Shown: in pieces, positions 41,437 to 50,156 of the stretch
Position numbering within the stretch: the first letter of the stretch is position 1
Layout: each line of letters starts with the position of its first letter
From: Azospirillum ramasamyi
Lineage (GTDB): Bacteria; Pseudomonadota; Alphaproteobacteria; Azospirillales; Azospirillaceae
DNA length: 64,000 bases
Assembly: GCF_003233655.1 (NCBI RefSeq)
Contig: NZ_CP029833.1
Location: 1 to 64,000 of the forward strand
Direction of reading: 5' to 3'
The notes under the pieces: model-generated
What the model saw: the letters and a program-made list of their open reading frames with translations, nothing else
What the model was told of the DNA's origin: nothing
The model's database searches: none
Position numbers and translations under genes: made by a program

Positions 41437-43710
41437 TCAATTTGCGTAATAGCGCCGGTAGCCGTGGTATCTGCCGCTGTCCGGGAACTCGTATTGTGCG
41501 TGGCGCCGGGTATCGACCTGACTGAACAGGACGCCGACCACGTCGCCGCCGGCCTCGACCACCTCCTTCAGGCCGGCCATGGCGGTGCCGCGCTTGGTCA
41601 GCCCCCAGCGGACGATGAAGACGGTCTGGTCGGCGAGCGCGGCCAGCAGCTTGCCCTCCGACACAGCCAGGACCGGCGGCGAATCCAGGACCACGCGGTC
41701 GTAGTTGACCGACAGGCGCGACAGCAGCTGATGCATGTTGGACGAACCCAGGGCATCCTGCGGCAACGACGGACCGTGACCGGCGGTGAGGACGTGCAGG
41801 CCGGTGCGCGGATCGACCTGGATGACGTCCTCCAGCGCCGAGGTGCCGGCCAGAACCTCCGACAGGCCGTGGGTGTTGGTCATGCCCAGCATCTCGTGCA
41901 GGCTCTTCCGCCGCAGGTCGCAGTCGACCAGGATCGTCCGCTGGCCGGCGTTGGCGCAGGTGCGGGCGAAGGCAGCGGCGACGGAGCTCTTGCCCTCCCC
42001 CGGGACCGACGAGCTGAACAGGATCACCCGGTGCCGCCCGTCGGGATTGGCGAGCAGCAGCGAGGTGCGCAGGTTCTGCATCGATTCCGCGAAGGCGGAG
42101 GCCGGCTTGTCGACCACATAGCTGGCGGGCGATCCGCCGAAGCGCGGGATGCGCGGCACGATGCCCATGCTGCGCACGCCGGTCGCCAGTTCGAACTGGT
42201 GCGGGCTGCGGAAGCCATTGTCGGCCCGTTCGCGCAGCATGGCCAGAAGCACGCCCAGCGTGCCCGACGCCACCAGCGCCAGCAGCACGATCAGCTTGCG
42301 GTTGGGCTGCGACGGATCGAGCGGGATCGATGCCTCCGACACCACGCGGGCGTCGGGCTGGCGCATGTCGGTCTGCGCCGCGATCTGCTGCGAGCGGGTC
42401 AGCAGCGCCTCGTACATCGACTGGGCGGTGGTGGCGTCGCGCTCCAGGGTGCGCAGGCCGACGGTCGCCTGCTGCTGTTCGTTCTGCTTGGCCTCAGCCT
42501 GATCCAGGCTGGTCTTCAGCGCCTGCTCGCGGCCCTTGGCCAGCTCCACCTCGTTGCTGAGATTGTCGACGATCTTGCCGACATCGGCCTTGATCTGGGA
42601 TTGCAGGTCGCGCAGCTGGCTTTGCAGGGCCAGCAGCATCGGGTGCTTGCTGCCGTAGCGGTTGGTGGCGTCGGCGATCTGCCGCTGCAGGTCGACCTCG
42701 CGCTCGCGCAGGGCCTGGATCAGCGGGGAGCCCAGCACGTCGCCGACCGCCGAGGCGCCGCGCGGCGAATTGGCCATCGCGGTGACGTCGCGCAGCTTGC
42801 TCTCCGCCTCCTGCCGCTTGGTGCGGGCCAGGATGTAGTCGGCGTTCAGCTGGCTCAGCTGCTGGCCGACCACGGTGCTCTCATTGACCGACGAGGTGGT
42901 CAGGCCATGCTGGGTCCGGTACTTCTCCACCGCGTCGCCGGTGGTCTGCGCTTCCCGGCGCAGATCGGCCAGCCGTTCCTCCAGCCATTGGGTGGCGCGC
43001 TTGGACGCCTTGAACTTCTCGTCGAGCTGATCCACCAGATAGAGGTCGGCCATGGTGTTGGCGATGAGGGAGGCCTTGCGCGGATCCTCGCTGTCGAAGC
43101 TGACGGCGATGACGTAGGAGCGGCCCTGCGGCCGGACCGACGTGTTGTCGAGAACCGCGTTGACCACCGAAGTCAGCTGGTTGCGCTCGCGCTCCTCGGG
43201 CGACAGCGGCAGGTCGTCGGACTTTTTCCAGCTGTCGGGGATCCAGTTGCGCGGGTTCAGCGCCGCCATCCACCCGGGGGGCGGCGGCCGCAGCGAGGCG
43301 TTGAATTCCGGATCGTTCATCAGCTTCAGCTTCGTCACCACCTTTTCGGCGAAGGCCGGCGACTTCAGGATGGCGACCTCGCTCTGTAAGGCGCTGATGT
43401 CCGGGTTCATGTCGGATACCACGCCCTCGAAATTCAGGACGGTGTTCTTGCGGTGCTCGACCATGATCAGGGTTTCGGCCGTGTAGAGCGGCGTCATCCG
43501 GAACGCGGCGAGGACCGCCAGTCCGGTGCCGACCACGATCACCGTGCCGATCAGAAGCTTGTGCCGCCGCAACAGCCCGGTGGTCCGACGCACCGCGCTG
43601 GCGGCGCTGGCCGACAGATCGTAGGAGATACCGGAAGAGGCGGAACCGGGACCCCGCCGAGACTCAGGGTTATCGCGTCGGGGGTGTTCCTGAAGTTCCT
43701 GGGTGGCCAA
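41437..43710 (-). CDS. Wzc-type polysaccharide co-polymerase with tyrosine-kinase domain
   Basis: 757 residues. An N-terminal Wzz domain with TM1 (about 44-64) is followed by long periplasmic coiled coils (200-430), a GNVR-like end and TM2 (LIVLLALVASGTLGVLLAML). The cytoplasmic BY-kinase has Walker A SSSVPGEGKSS, Walker A' TILVDCDLRRKS and Walker B VVLDSPPVLAV. A tyrosine cluster (YHGYRRYY) at the C-terminus serves autophosphorylation. The start is TTG at 43710 with a strong GAGGAGG six bases upstream; extending further adds only non-gene-like residues. It controls polymer length and export. Confidence 0.92.
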   Translation of the reverse strand: MATQELQEHPRRDNPESRRGPGSASSGISYDLSASAASAVRRTTGLLRRHKLLIGTVIVVGTGLAVLAAFRMTPLYTAETLIMVEHRKNTVLNFEGVVSDMNPDISALQSEVAILKSPAFAEKVVTKLKLMNDPEFNASLRPPPPGWMAALNPRNWIPDSWKKSDDLPLSPEERERNQLTSVVNAVLDNTSVRPQGRSYVIAVSFDSEDPRKASLIANTMADLYLVDQLDEKFKASKRATQWLEERLADLRREAQTTGDAVEKYRTQHGLTTSSVNESTVVGQQLSQLNADYILARTKRQEAESKLRDVTAMANSPRGASAVGDVLGSPLIQALREREVDLQRQIADATNRYGSKHPMLLALQSQLRDLQSQIKADVGKIVDNLSNEVELAKGREQALKTSLDQAEAKQNEQQQATVGLRTLERDATTAQSMYEALLTRSQQIAAQTDMRQPDARVVSEASIPLDPSQPNRKLIVLLALVASGTLGVLLAMLRERADNGFRSPHQFELATGVRSMGIVPRIPRFGGSPASYVVDKPASAFAESMQNLRTSLLLANPDGRHRVILFSSSVPGEGKSSVAAAFARTCANAGQRTILVDCDLRRKSLHEMLGMTNTHGLSEVLAGTSALEDVIQVDPRTGLHVLTAGHGPSLPQDALGSSNMHQLLSRLSVNYDRVVLDSPPVLAVSEGKLLAALADQTVFIVRWGLTKRGTAMAGLKEVVEAGGDVVGVLFSQVDTRRHAQYEFPDSGRYHGYRRYYAN

Positions 43711-44294
43711 GGGGTCCTCCTCGCGTAACGACCAAATGCGCGGCCATAGGACCGTCCGATAGCCCGATCCGCCGTTTCGGACAGTGACTGCTGTCCGGCG
43801 GGCAAGCTCGGCGGTTCGTCCGATTGGCTGAAACGCAGTGTTAGTCCAGCCGTTGCATCGGCCATCCAGTGCATGCGGTGAGCAATGGGCGCGCAGTGGG
43901 TAGCCTTCCTGACCCTGTTGCAGTGCGGTATGAGCCGCAGGGGCAGGAGGCGAGATAATCGGGGTTACTCGGATGGACGGGCCAGATGACGAACGAACGG
44001 GGCGGCGAACGGGCCGGATGGAAGGCGGCGATCCCCGCGCCCTTCCCCATTCCGGCCGGTCCTGGAGCGGGGGCGGCCAGCATCCCGGGCAACGCCGGCC
44101 GGCGGGTGAACGTTCCCCGCCGAGCCGTAGGTTTCCGTGTCGGAGATGCTCGCCCCGACGGCCCATCCCGTACTGACAGAGCAGAGATTTATGACTTATT
44201 GCATAATAGAAATGTTAGGCGCCCAAACTTTTGAATTGCGCGGAATACGCAATAAAGGATAGTGTAACTCATCCTTTCGACGGAGGGTCGCGTC
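43711..44294. other. intergenic region upstream of the Wzc gene
   Basis: About 580 bp with no credible gene. 44190-44270 is AT-rich and contains an inverted repeat ATTGCG-N7-CGCAAT (44235-44240 and 44248-44253), a possible operator or hairpin. Promoters for the minus-strand Wzc gene and the small plus-strand ORF probably lie here. Confidence 0.5.
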
Positions 44295-44540
44295 ATGTCG
44301 TGCCGTCACACCGCTCGTCACACCGCTCGTCCCACCGCCACTGTCTGCGCGATCCGACAGATTCGCGACCATAGCCGGACTTGCGGCAGCCTTCCTGCCC
44401 GCGAGATGCTGCTGCGGGTCGAGCGGCGGATGATCCAACTTCTCGAAGATGAGTCGGCTTTGGCGATGTCCAGCCGGCCCGAACAGCACTGCGTTTCCAG
44501 GTGTGAACCCATCACAGACGGAATGATGGCCCAGGTGTAG
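44295..44540 (+). CDS. possible small protein, 81 aa
   Basis: A short frame begins MSCRHTARHTARPTATVCAIRQ and includes a helix LPAREMLLRVERRMIQLLEDES. GGAGGG lies seven bases upstream of the ATG and a hairpin with TTT follows the stop. Homology is unknown. Reasons for doubt are the Cys/His-rich start and weak codon bias. If real it is a stand-alone gene between the polysaccharide cluster and regA. Confidence 0.35.
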   Translation: MSCRHTARHTARPTATVCAIRQIRDHSRTCGSLPAREMLLRVERRMIQLLEDESALAMSSRPEQHCVSRCEPITDGMMAQV

Positions 44541-44565
44541 AGCGGTCGATCGCGCGCCGGCCCGC

Positions 44566-44609
44566 AACGCGAACGGCCCGCTCCCTTTCGGGGGCGGGCC
44601 GTTCGCGTT
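44566..44609. terminator. strong hairpin between the small ORF and regA
   Basis: A 16-bp perfect stem, AACGCGAACGGCCCGC (44566-44581) with GCGGGCCGTTCGCGTT (44594-44609), and a 12-base loop. On the plus strand TTTCC follows, favouring termination of the small ORF. It is also well placed, 24 bp beyond the regA stop, to act in the other direction. Confidence 0.7.
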
Positions 44610-44633
44610 TCCTCCAGAAAGCGTCTGGGGAAG

Positions 44634-45230
44634 TCAGGCGCGCGGGGCGTGCTTGTTCAGGATGCGCTGCAGGGTGCGTCGGTGCATCTTCAGGCGGCGT
44701 GCGGTCTCGGAGACGTTGCGGTCGCATTGTTCGAAGACGCGCTGGATATGCTCCCACCGCACGCGATCGGCCGACATCGGGTTTTCCGGCGGCTGGGGCA
44801 GCGGACGGCCGTCGGCCAGCAGCGCCGACTCGACGGCGTCGGCGTCGGCGGGCTTGGGCAGATAATCGACCGCGCCGGCCTTCACCGCCGCGACGGCGGT
44901 GGCGATGTTGCCATAGCCGGTCAGCATGACGATGCGGGCGTCGGGGCGGGCGTCGCGCAGGGCCGACACCACGTCGAGCCCGTTGCCGTCGCCCAGCCGC
45001 AGGTCGACCACCGCGAAGGCGGGCGCGGATTCCTGCGCCACCTCGATGCCGAGTTGCACGCAATCGACCGCGACCACGTTGAAGCCGCGCTTCTCCATGG
45101 CGCGGGCCAGCCGCGTGCGGAAGGGGGCGTCGTCGTCGACGATCAGCAGGCTGCGGGTGACGTCGCCAGTGAAGGTCAGTTTGACGGCTTCGCCCGACAG
45201 CATGTCATCGGTTGTTTTGAGGGTGTCCAC
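44634..45230 (-). CDS. regA: RegA/ActR-type redox response regulator
   Basis: 198 residues. The receiver has VDDDAPFRTRL, phospho-acceptor Asp76 in VVDLRLGDGNGLDV and Lys126 in LPKPAD. The Fis-type helix-turn-helix at the C-terminus (ADRVRWEHIQRVFEQCDRNVSETARRLKMHRRTLQRILNK region) is almost invariant across the RegA/ActR/PrrA/RoxR family. It activates and represses redox-controlled genes such as those for respiration and carbon or nitrogen fixation. It is encoded 9 bp downstream of the RegB gene. Confidence 0.95.
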   Translation of the reverse strand: MDTLKTTDDMLSGEAVKLTFTGDVTRSLLIVDDDAPFRTRLARAMEKRGFNVVAVDCVQLGIEVAQESAPAFAVVDLRLGDGNGLDVVSALRDARPDARIVMLTGYGNIATAVAAVKAGAVDYLPKPADADAVESALLADGRPLPQPPENPMSADRVRWEHIQRVFEQCDRNVSETARRLKMHRRTLQRILNKHAPRA

Positions 45231-45239
45231 CGTAAAACC

Positions 45240-46634
45240 TCATTTCTTGGCGTTGATGGTCTTCCAGCGCACGGAAATCCGCGCACCCGTTCCGCCCTGG
45301 TTGGAATGCCCGCCGGCGGTCTGGTCAGCGGGCGGAGTGCTGCTGTCCGGCGGATTGTTGGCGTAGCGCACCGTCGCGCCGGTCTTCTCCAGCAGCGTCT
45401 GCGCGATGAAGATGCCCAGCCCCATATGCCCGCCGCCCGCCTGCCCCTTGGGACCGGAGCGCTCGCCGCGCACGGACAGGTACGGTTCGCCGATGCGGCC
45501 CAGCAGATGGGGCGGGAAGCCCGGACCGTCGTCCATCACCGTGATGGTGACGCCGCGGCCGTCCCAGGCGGCGGCGATCGTCACCTTGTGGCGGGCGAAC
45601 TGGTGGGCGTTCTGGATGAAGTTGCCGAGGCCGTGGATGATCTCCGGGCTGCGGCGCAGGAAGGGTTCCTCCGCCCCGCCGACCGGATGCGGTTCCACGA
45701 CGAAGTCGATGTGGCCCAGCCGGTGGGGAGCCGCCGCGGCCTCGATCAGCGCGGTCAGCGGCAGCCGTTCGAACGGGTCGCCGCCGTCGGCCTCCGGCTT
45801 GCGCGCCAGATCGGCCAGGATCTCGCGGCAGCGCATCACCTGGCTCTGCAGCAGCTCGACATCCTCGCCATAGGGGCTGTCGGGCGGCAGGTCGCGCGCC
45901 AACTCCTTCGCCACCACGGCGATGGTGCCCAGCGGCGATCCCAGCTCATGCGCGGCGGCGGCGGCGAGCGCGCCCAGGGCGCCCAGGCGCTGTTCGCGGG
46001 CAAGCGCCACCTGCGAGGCGGCAAGCGCGTCGGCGAAGCGCCGCGCCTCGGCGGCGACCCGGAAGACATAGCCGGCGATGAAGACCGACGACACCGACAG
46101 CGACAGCCAGACGCCGAAGGCGTAGAGCGGCGCCATCGAGCGCACCGGCTCCTCCCACGGCAGCGGGAAGTGCCAGAGGGCGAGCGCGGTCAGGCAGATC
46201 AGGTTCAGCCCGGTCAGCAGCACCGTGCTGTAGCGCGACAGGATGGCGGCGCCCACCGTCATCGGCGCCAGCAGCAGGATGGCGAAGGGGTTGCTCAGGC
46301 CGCCGGTCAGATAGAGCAGCAGCGTCAGCTGCAGCATGTCGTAGCTGAGATACAGCGCCGCATCGCGGTCGGCCAGCCGCAGCCGGCCGCCCTGCTGGGC
46401 CATCGCCACCACGTTCAGCAGCGCCGACGCGCTGATCGCGGCCAGCACCGGCCCCAGCGGCAGCGGGAATCCCAGGCCCAGGCTGACGAATCCGACCGCC
46501 GCCAGCTGCCCGATCACCGCGACCCAACGGATCAGGATCAGCGTGCGCAGGGTGATGCGGCCGTCGGGCTGCGACCATTGCGGCGGTGCGGCGGCCGGCA
46601 CCGGGGCGGTCAACACGCTGGCGAGCGTCACCAT
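45240..46634 (-). CDS. regB: RegB/ActS-type redox sensor histidine kinase
   Basis: 464 residues. Six membrane segments occupy about 30-190, including the ubiquinone-site heptapeptide GGLSNPF (111-117). The histidine box AAAAHELGSPLGT has His229. The redox-active cysteine of the family is present as Cys269 in QVMRCREIL. ATPase boxes include LGNFIQNAHQFA, VMDDGPGFP and GGGHMGLGIFIAQTLL. The kinase is active when the quinone pool is reduced. The ATG at 46634 lies 63 bp from the divergent ABC transporter gene. Confidence 0.95.
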   Translation of the reverse strand: MVTLASVLTAPVPAAAPPQWSQPDGRITLRTLILIRWVAVIGQLAAVGFVSLGLGFPLPLGPVLAAISASALLNVVAMAQQGGRLRLADRDAALYLSYDMLQLTLLLYLTGGLSNPFAILLLAPMTVGAAILSRYSTVLLTGLNLICLTALALWHFPLPWEEPVRSMAPLYAFGVWLSLSVSSVFIAGYVFRVAAEARRFADALAASQVALAREQRLGALGALAAAAAHELGSPLGTIAVVAKELARDLPPDSPYGEDVELLQSQVMRCREILADLARKPEADGGDPFERLPLTALIEAAAAPHRLGHIDFVVEPHPVGGAEEPFLRRSPEIIHGLGNFIQNAHQFARHKVTIAAAWDGRGVTITVMDDGPGFPPHLLGRIGEPYLSVRGERSGPKGQAGGGHMGLGIFIAQTLLEKTGATVRYANNPPDSSTPPADQTAGGHSNQGGTGARISVRWKTINAKK

Positions 46635-46697
46635 GATCCATACTCCCGGCCCGCATGCCCCTGGCGGTTGAGGCTCCTGCCGCCATATTCTGTGCCC

Positions 46698-47504
46698 ATG
46701 ACCGAGCGAACCATCCCACAGCATCCGCCCGCCATCCGGGTGGCCGGGCTGACCAAGCGCTTTCCCACGCCCGGCGGCGGGGAGGTGACGGCTGTCGACG
46801 CCATCGACTTCACCGTGCCGCGCGGAAGCGTGACCGGCCTTCTGGGCGGCAACGGCGCCGGCAAGACCACGACCATCTCGATGCTGCTGGGGCTTTTGCT
46901 GCCGACGGCCGGGACGGTGGAGATCCTGGGCGTCGACATGGCGCGCCATCGGCATGCCGTGCTTCCGCGCATGAACTTCTCCTCCCCCTACGTCGAACTG
47001 CCCCATCGGCTGACGGTGCGGGAGAACCTTACCGTCTATGCCCACCTCTACGGTTTGACATGCGTCAAAAAGCGCGTCCGAGAATTGTCCGAGCATCTTG
47101 ACCTGACGCGTTTTCTCGATCGCCCGTCCGGCGGGCTTTCGGCGGGGCAGAAAACCCGCGTCGCGCTGGCCAAAGCTCTGCTGAACGATCCGGAGCTTCT
47201 GCTGCTGGACGAGCCGACGGCCTCGCTCGACCCCGACACCGCCGACTGGATCCGGACATATCTTGAGCGGTACCGCGCCCGCACCGGCGCCACCATCCTG
47301 CTTGCCTCCCATAACATGCTGGAGGTGGAAAGGTTGTGCGACGGCGTGCTGATGATGCGGCAGGGACGGATCGTCGACCGCGGCGCGCCGTCGGCCCTGG
47401 TCGCCCGCTATGGCCGACAGACGCTGGAGGAGGTGTTCCTCGACATCGCCCGCGCGTCCGACGGCACGCTCCTGGCCGGGGAGACCGCCGATGCCGCCGA
47501 ATGA
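46698..47504 (+). CDS. ABC-2 type transporter ATP-binding protein
   Basis: 268 residues. Walker A GGNGAGKTT is at 50-58, the signature LSAGQ at 147-151, and Walker B LLLLDEP at 167-173, followed by the H-loop SHNMLEVERLCD. It resembles NodI/DrrA-type ATPases of ABC-2 exporters. The ATG lies 63 bp from regB, so the two are divergently transcribed, which suggests redox control. The stop overlaps the permease start by 14 bp. The substrate is unknown. Confidence 0.92.
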   Translation: MTERTIPQHPPAIRVAGLTKRFPTPGGGEVTAVDAIDFTVPRGSVTGLLGGNGAGKTTTISMLLGLLLPTAGTVEILGVDMARHRHAVLPRMNFSSPYVELPHRLTVRENLTVYAHLYGLTCVKKRVRELSEHLDLTRFLDRPSGGLSAGQKTRVALAKALLNDPELLLLDEPTASLDPDTADWIRTYLERYRARTGATILLASHNMLEVERLCDGVLMMRQGRIVDRGAPSALVARYGRQTLEEVFLDIARASDGTLLAGETADAAE

Positions 47505-48342
47505 CGCGACCGCTTCCCACCCGATCCCGCGGGCAGACTTCTCGCTGCGCCGGGTCGGCGCCATGGTGCTGCGCTACTGGTATCTGCTGCGCGGGTCGTG
47601 GCCGCGCATCCTGGAACTGGCCTACTGGCCGACCATGCAGATGATCCTGTGGGGCTACATCAACCAGTTCATGGCGTCGAGCAGCGGCGGCGGCAGCGTC
47701 TGGGTGGCGCAGGGGGCCGGCGTGCTGGTCAGCGCGGTGCTGCTGTGGGACGTGCTGTTCCGCGGCCAGCTCGGCGTCTCCATCTCCTTTCTGGAAGAGA
47801 TGTGGTCGCGCAACCTCGGCCATCTGTTCGTCAGCCCCTTGCGCCCCGGCGAATGGGTGACGGCGCTGATGACCATGAGCCTGCTGCGCACCCTGATCGG
47901 CGTGCTGCCGGCGGCGGCGCTGGCGATTCCCTTCTTCGGCTATTCGGTCTTCGCACTCGGCCTGCCGCTTGCCGCCTTCTTCGCCAACCTGATCGTGCTG
48001 GGCTGGTCGCTCGGGCTGGTGATCGTGGCGCTGATCCTGCGCTACGGCATGGGCGCGGAGGGGCTGGCCTGGATCGTCGTCTTCATGCTGGCGCCGGTCA
48101 GCGCGGTCTATTATCCGGTCTCGGTCCTGCCGGCGTGGCTGCAGCCGGTCTCGCTCGCCCTGCCCTCCGCCCATGTGTTCGAGGGCATGCGGGCGCTGCT
48201 GTTCGAGGGTGTCCTGCGCTGGGACCATATGGCCTGGGCGGTCGGGCTGAACGCGCTCTACATGGCGGCCGGCGTCGGCGTGTTCCTGTACGCCTTCCGT
48301 CAGGCGCGCGTGCGCGGAGCTTTGCTGCAGACGGGTGAATGA
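47491..48342 (+). CDS. ABC-2 type transporter permease
   Basis: 283 residues with six membrane segments. An N-terminal segment has PTMQMILWGYINQFM and the C-terminal region has APVSAVYYPVSVLPAWLQPVSLALPSAHVFEGMR, a typical ABC2_membrane signature (the SAHVFEGMR box). It is the partner of the ATPase above. GGGGAG lies about nine bases before the ATG, inside the ATPase gene. It is followed 49 bp later by the TenA gene. Confidence 0.9.
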   Translation: MPPNDATASHPIPRADFSLRRVGAMVLRYWYLLRGSWPRILELAYWPTMQMILWGYINQFMASSSGGGSVWVAQGAGVLVSAVLLWDVLFRGQLGVSISFLEEMWSRNLGHLFVSPLRPGEWVTALMTMSLLRTLIGVLPAAALAIPFFGYSVFALGLPLAAFFANLIVLGWSLGLVIVALILRYGMGAEGLAWIVVFMLAPVSAVYYPVSVLPAWLQPVSLALPSAHVFEGMRALLFEGVLRWDHMAWAVGLNALYMAAGVGVFLYAFRQARVRGALLQTGE

Positions 48343-48391
48343 TCGGTAGAGTATGCGTCCGCAACCGTCAGCGACACCGGAGACCGCCGCC

Positions 48392-49078
48392 ATGACCGCG
48401 CCCGCCACCCGCATCGACCTGTTCGACCGGCTCGTCGCCGAATCCCGGCCCGACTGGTCCGCCTATGTCGACCACGCCTTCGTGCGCGGGATGGGCGACG
48501 CCACGCTGCCGCAGGCGTGTTTCCGCCATTATCTGGTGCAGGATTACCTGTTCCTGATCCATTTCGCCCGGGCCTACGCGCTGGCCATCTACAAGGGCCG
48601 CGACCTGCGCGAGATGCGGGCATCGCTGGGCGGGCTGAAAGCGATCCTGGACGTGGAGATGGACCTGCATGTCGGCCTGTGCGCCGCTTGGGGCCTGTCG
48701 GCGACCGCGCTGGAACAGGCGGCGGAGGCCAAGGCGACGATGGCCTACACCCGCTATGTGCTGGAAACCGGCCTGCGCGGCGACCTGCTGGACCTGCATG
48801 TCGCGCTCAGCCCCTGCGTCATCGGCTATGCCGAGATCGGCCGGCGGCTGGCGGCCACGCCCGGCGCGCTGGACGGCGCCAACCCCTACCGCGTCTGGAT
48901 CGCCGAATATGCCGGCGATGCCTATCAGGAGGTGGCGCGGGCGGCGCGGGAGAACCTCGACCGGCTGGCGGCCGACAGCCTGACCGAGGCCCGCTTCCCG
49001 CGGCTGCTGACGGTGTTCCGGCAGGCCTGCCGGCTGGAGGCGGATTTCTGGGAAATGGGAATGACGCTGGCGGGGTGA
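48392..49078 (+). CDS. tenA: TenA family aminopyrimidine aminohydrolase / thiaminase II
   Basis: 228 residues, all helical. It has FRHYLVQDYLFLIHFARAYA, the catalytic cysteine in ALSPCVIGYAEIGRRL, and the ending TVFRQACRLEADFWEMG, all TenA features. The family salvages the pyrimidine portion of thiamin or hydrolyses related compounds. I see no TPP riboswitch. The start at 48392 (MTAPATR) has GGAG ten bases upstream; 48353 is an in-frame alternative. A link to the ABC transporter is only positional. Confidence 0.9.
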   Translation: MTAPATRIDLFDRLVAESRPDWSAYVDHAFVRGMGDATLPQACFRHYLVQDYLFLIHFARAYALAIYKGRDLREMRASLGGLKAILDVEMDLHVGLCAAWGLSATALEQAAEAKATMAYTRYVLETGLRGDLLDLHVALSPCVIGYAEIGRRLAATPGALDGANPYRVWIAEYAGDAYQEVARAARENLDRLAADSLTEARFPRLLTVFRQACRLEADFWEMGMTLAG

Positions 49079-49108
49079 GACGCCGGGGGCAGGCGGGGAC
49101 CGGGCGCG

Positions 49109-50092
49109 TCAGCGGAACAGCCCGGCCGTCTCCACCCATTCCCCGCCCAGGCCGAGCTTGAATTCGGTGACGCCCGGCGCATCGTCCGGGTTGATGCCGC
49201 CGAGGTCGAGCATGGTGACGCCGCGCGCCTTCAGCTCGGCGATGGCCCGCCACAGCACGAGCCGCATTGCGTTGCTCTTGCGGCCGGCCTCGCTCGACCA
49301 GCCGATCTGGTAGGTCGCCGCCTGCCCATGGATGAACAGCAGCGCCGCCGCCGCCGGTTCCTTTCCGGCGAGCGCCGTGATCATCAGCACGCCGCCGGCC
49401 TTGTGCATCGCATTGCGCAGCCGGACGATCAGCGGTCCCGAGGCGCTGCGGTATCCCTTGGTCTGCGCCTGCTTCTGGTCCTGGCGCGCCAGCCACGGCA
49501 GGTTCTGCGCCGCCGGATCGACATCGAGAACCAGCCCGGCCGACTCGGCATCCTTCAAACGCTTGCGCCATGAACCGGCAAAACGGGCGCGGATCGCCTC
49601 CAGGCTCGGCGTCAGGTCGATCCAGACCGTCTGATAGCCGGGGCCGATGCGGCGGAAGCCGCAACGTTCCAGCACAGCCGCCATCTCCGGCGAGGCCGGC
49701 AGCTCGGGCAGGAAGCTGACGCGGCTGAAGACATGGTTGGGGTATTCGCGCCGCAGCAGCGTCAACGCGGCCTCGACGACGTCCGGGGCGGGCGTGCCGC
49801 CGAACCACAGGGGCCCGCGGTGGATGTGGGTCTGGCGGAACAGCTTCAGCGCACGACGCTGCAGCACCTGCACCAGCCCGATCGGAGTCTCCCCCTCATG
49901 GATCAGGCCCAGACGCGGAACATAGCCGTGCGTCTTCGCCATCGCGCTCGCATAGCCGAAGCTCTGCGGCAGGGTCGAGCGCGGGATCGCGGCGTAATGC
50001 CGGCCCCAATCGCCGACGGTGCCCTCGTTCCACAGGATGGTGACGGCGGAATCCCCGATCTTCGCTGACGCGGTCATCGTTGGCGAGGTCAT
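49109..50092 (-). CDS. FemAB/GNAT-fold peptidoglycan-bridge-like transferase
   Basis: 327 residues. The C-terminal GNAT-like half contains AGSWRKRLKDAESAGLVLDV, then ALAGKEPAAAALLFIHGQAATYQIGWSSEAGR and LRLVLWRAIAELKARG, features of FemAB/FemX and the related GNAT_6 (BioF2-like) group. Family members transfer amino acids from aminoacyl-tRNA or acyl groups. In alphaproteobacteria many are tied to exopolysaccharide or peptidoglycan loci, but no specific activity can be given. Alternative starts exist near the N-terminus (MTASAK). Confidence 0.8.
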   Translation of the reverse strand: MTSPTMTASAKIGDSAVTILWNEGTVGDWGRHYAAIPRSTLPQSFGYASAMAKTHGYVPRLGLIHEGETPIGLVQVLQRRALKLFRQTHIHRGPLWFGGTPAPDVVEAALTLLRREYPNHVFSRVSFLPELPASPEMAAVLERCGFRRIGPGYQTVWIDLTPSLEAIRARFAGSWRKRLKDAESAGLVLDVDPAAQNLPWLARQDQKQAQTKGYRSASGPLIVRLRNAMHKAGGVLMITALAGKEPAAAALLFIHGQAATYQIGWSSEAGRKSNAMRLVLWRAIAELKARGVTMLDLGGINPDDAPGVTEFKLGLGGEWVETAGLFR

Positions 50093-50156
50093 GGCGGAAG
50101 GCTCATCGGCGGTCGGGCCGCGGCTCGGGATCGTCCGGGCTGCAAGTCGCCGCGTC

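Noticed and set aside
46634..46659. TGATCC near the start of the ABC transporter gene
   Set aside because: It overlaps the regB start codon and lacks CGTA at the required distance.
47055..47068. TTGACATGCGTCAA, a perfect FNR-type palindrome
   Set aside because: It lies inside the ABC ATPase coding region, more than 350 bp after its start and with no promoter context.
48343..48391. A TPP riboswitch for tenA
   Set aside because: The space before tenA is too short and lacks the CTGAGA and ACCTGA blocks.
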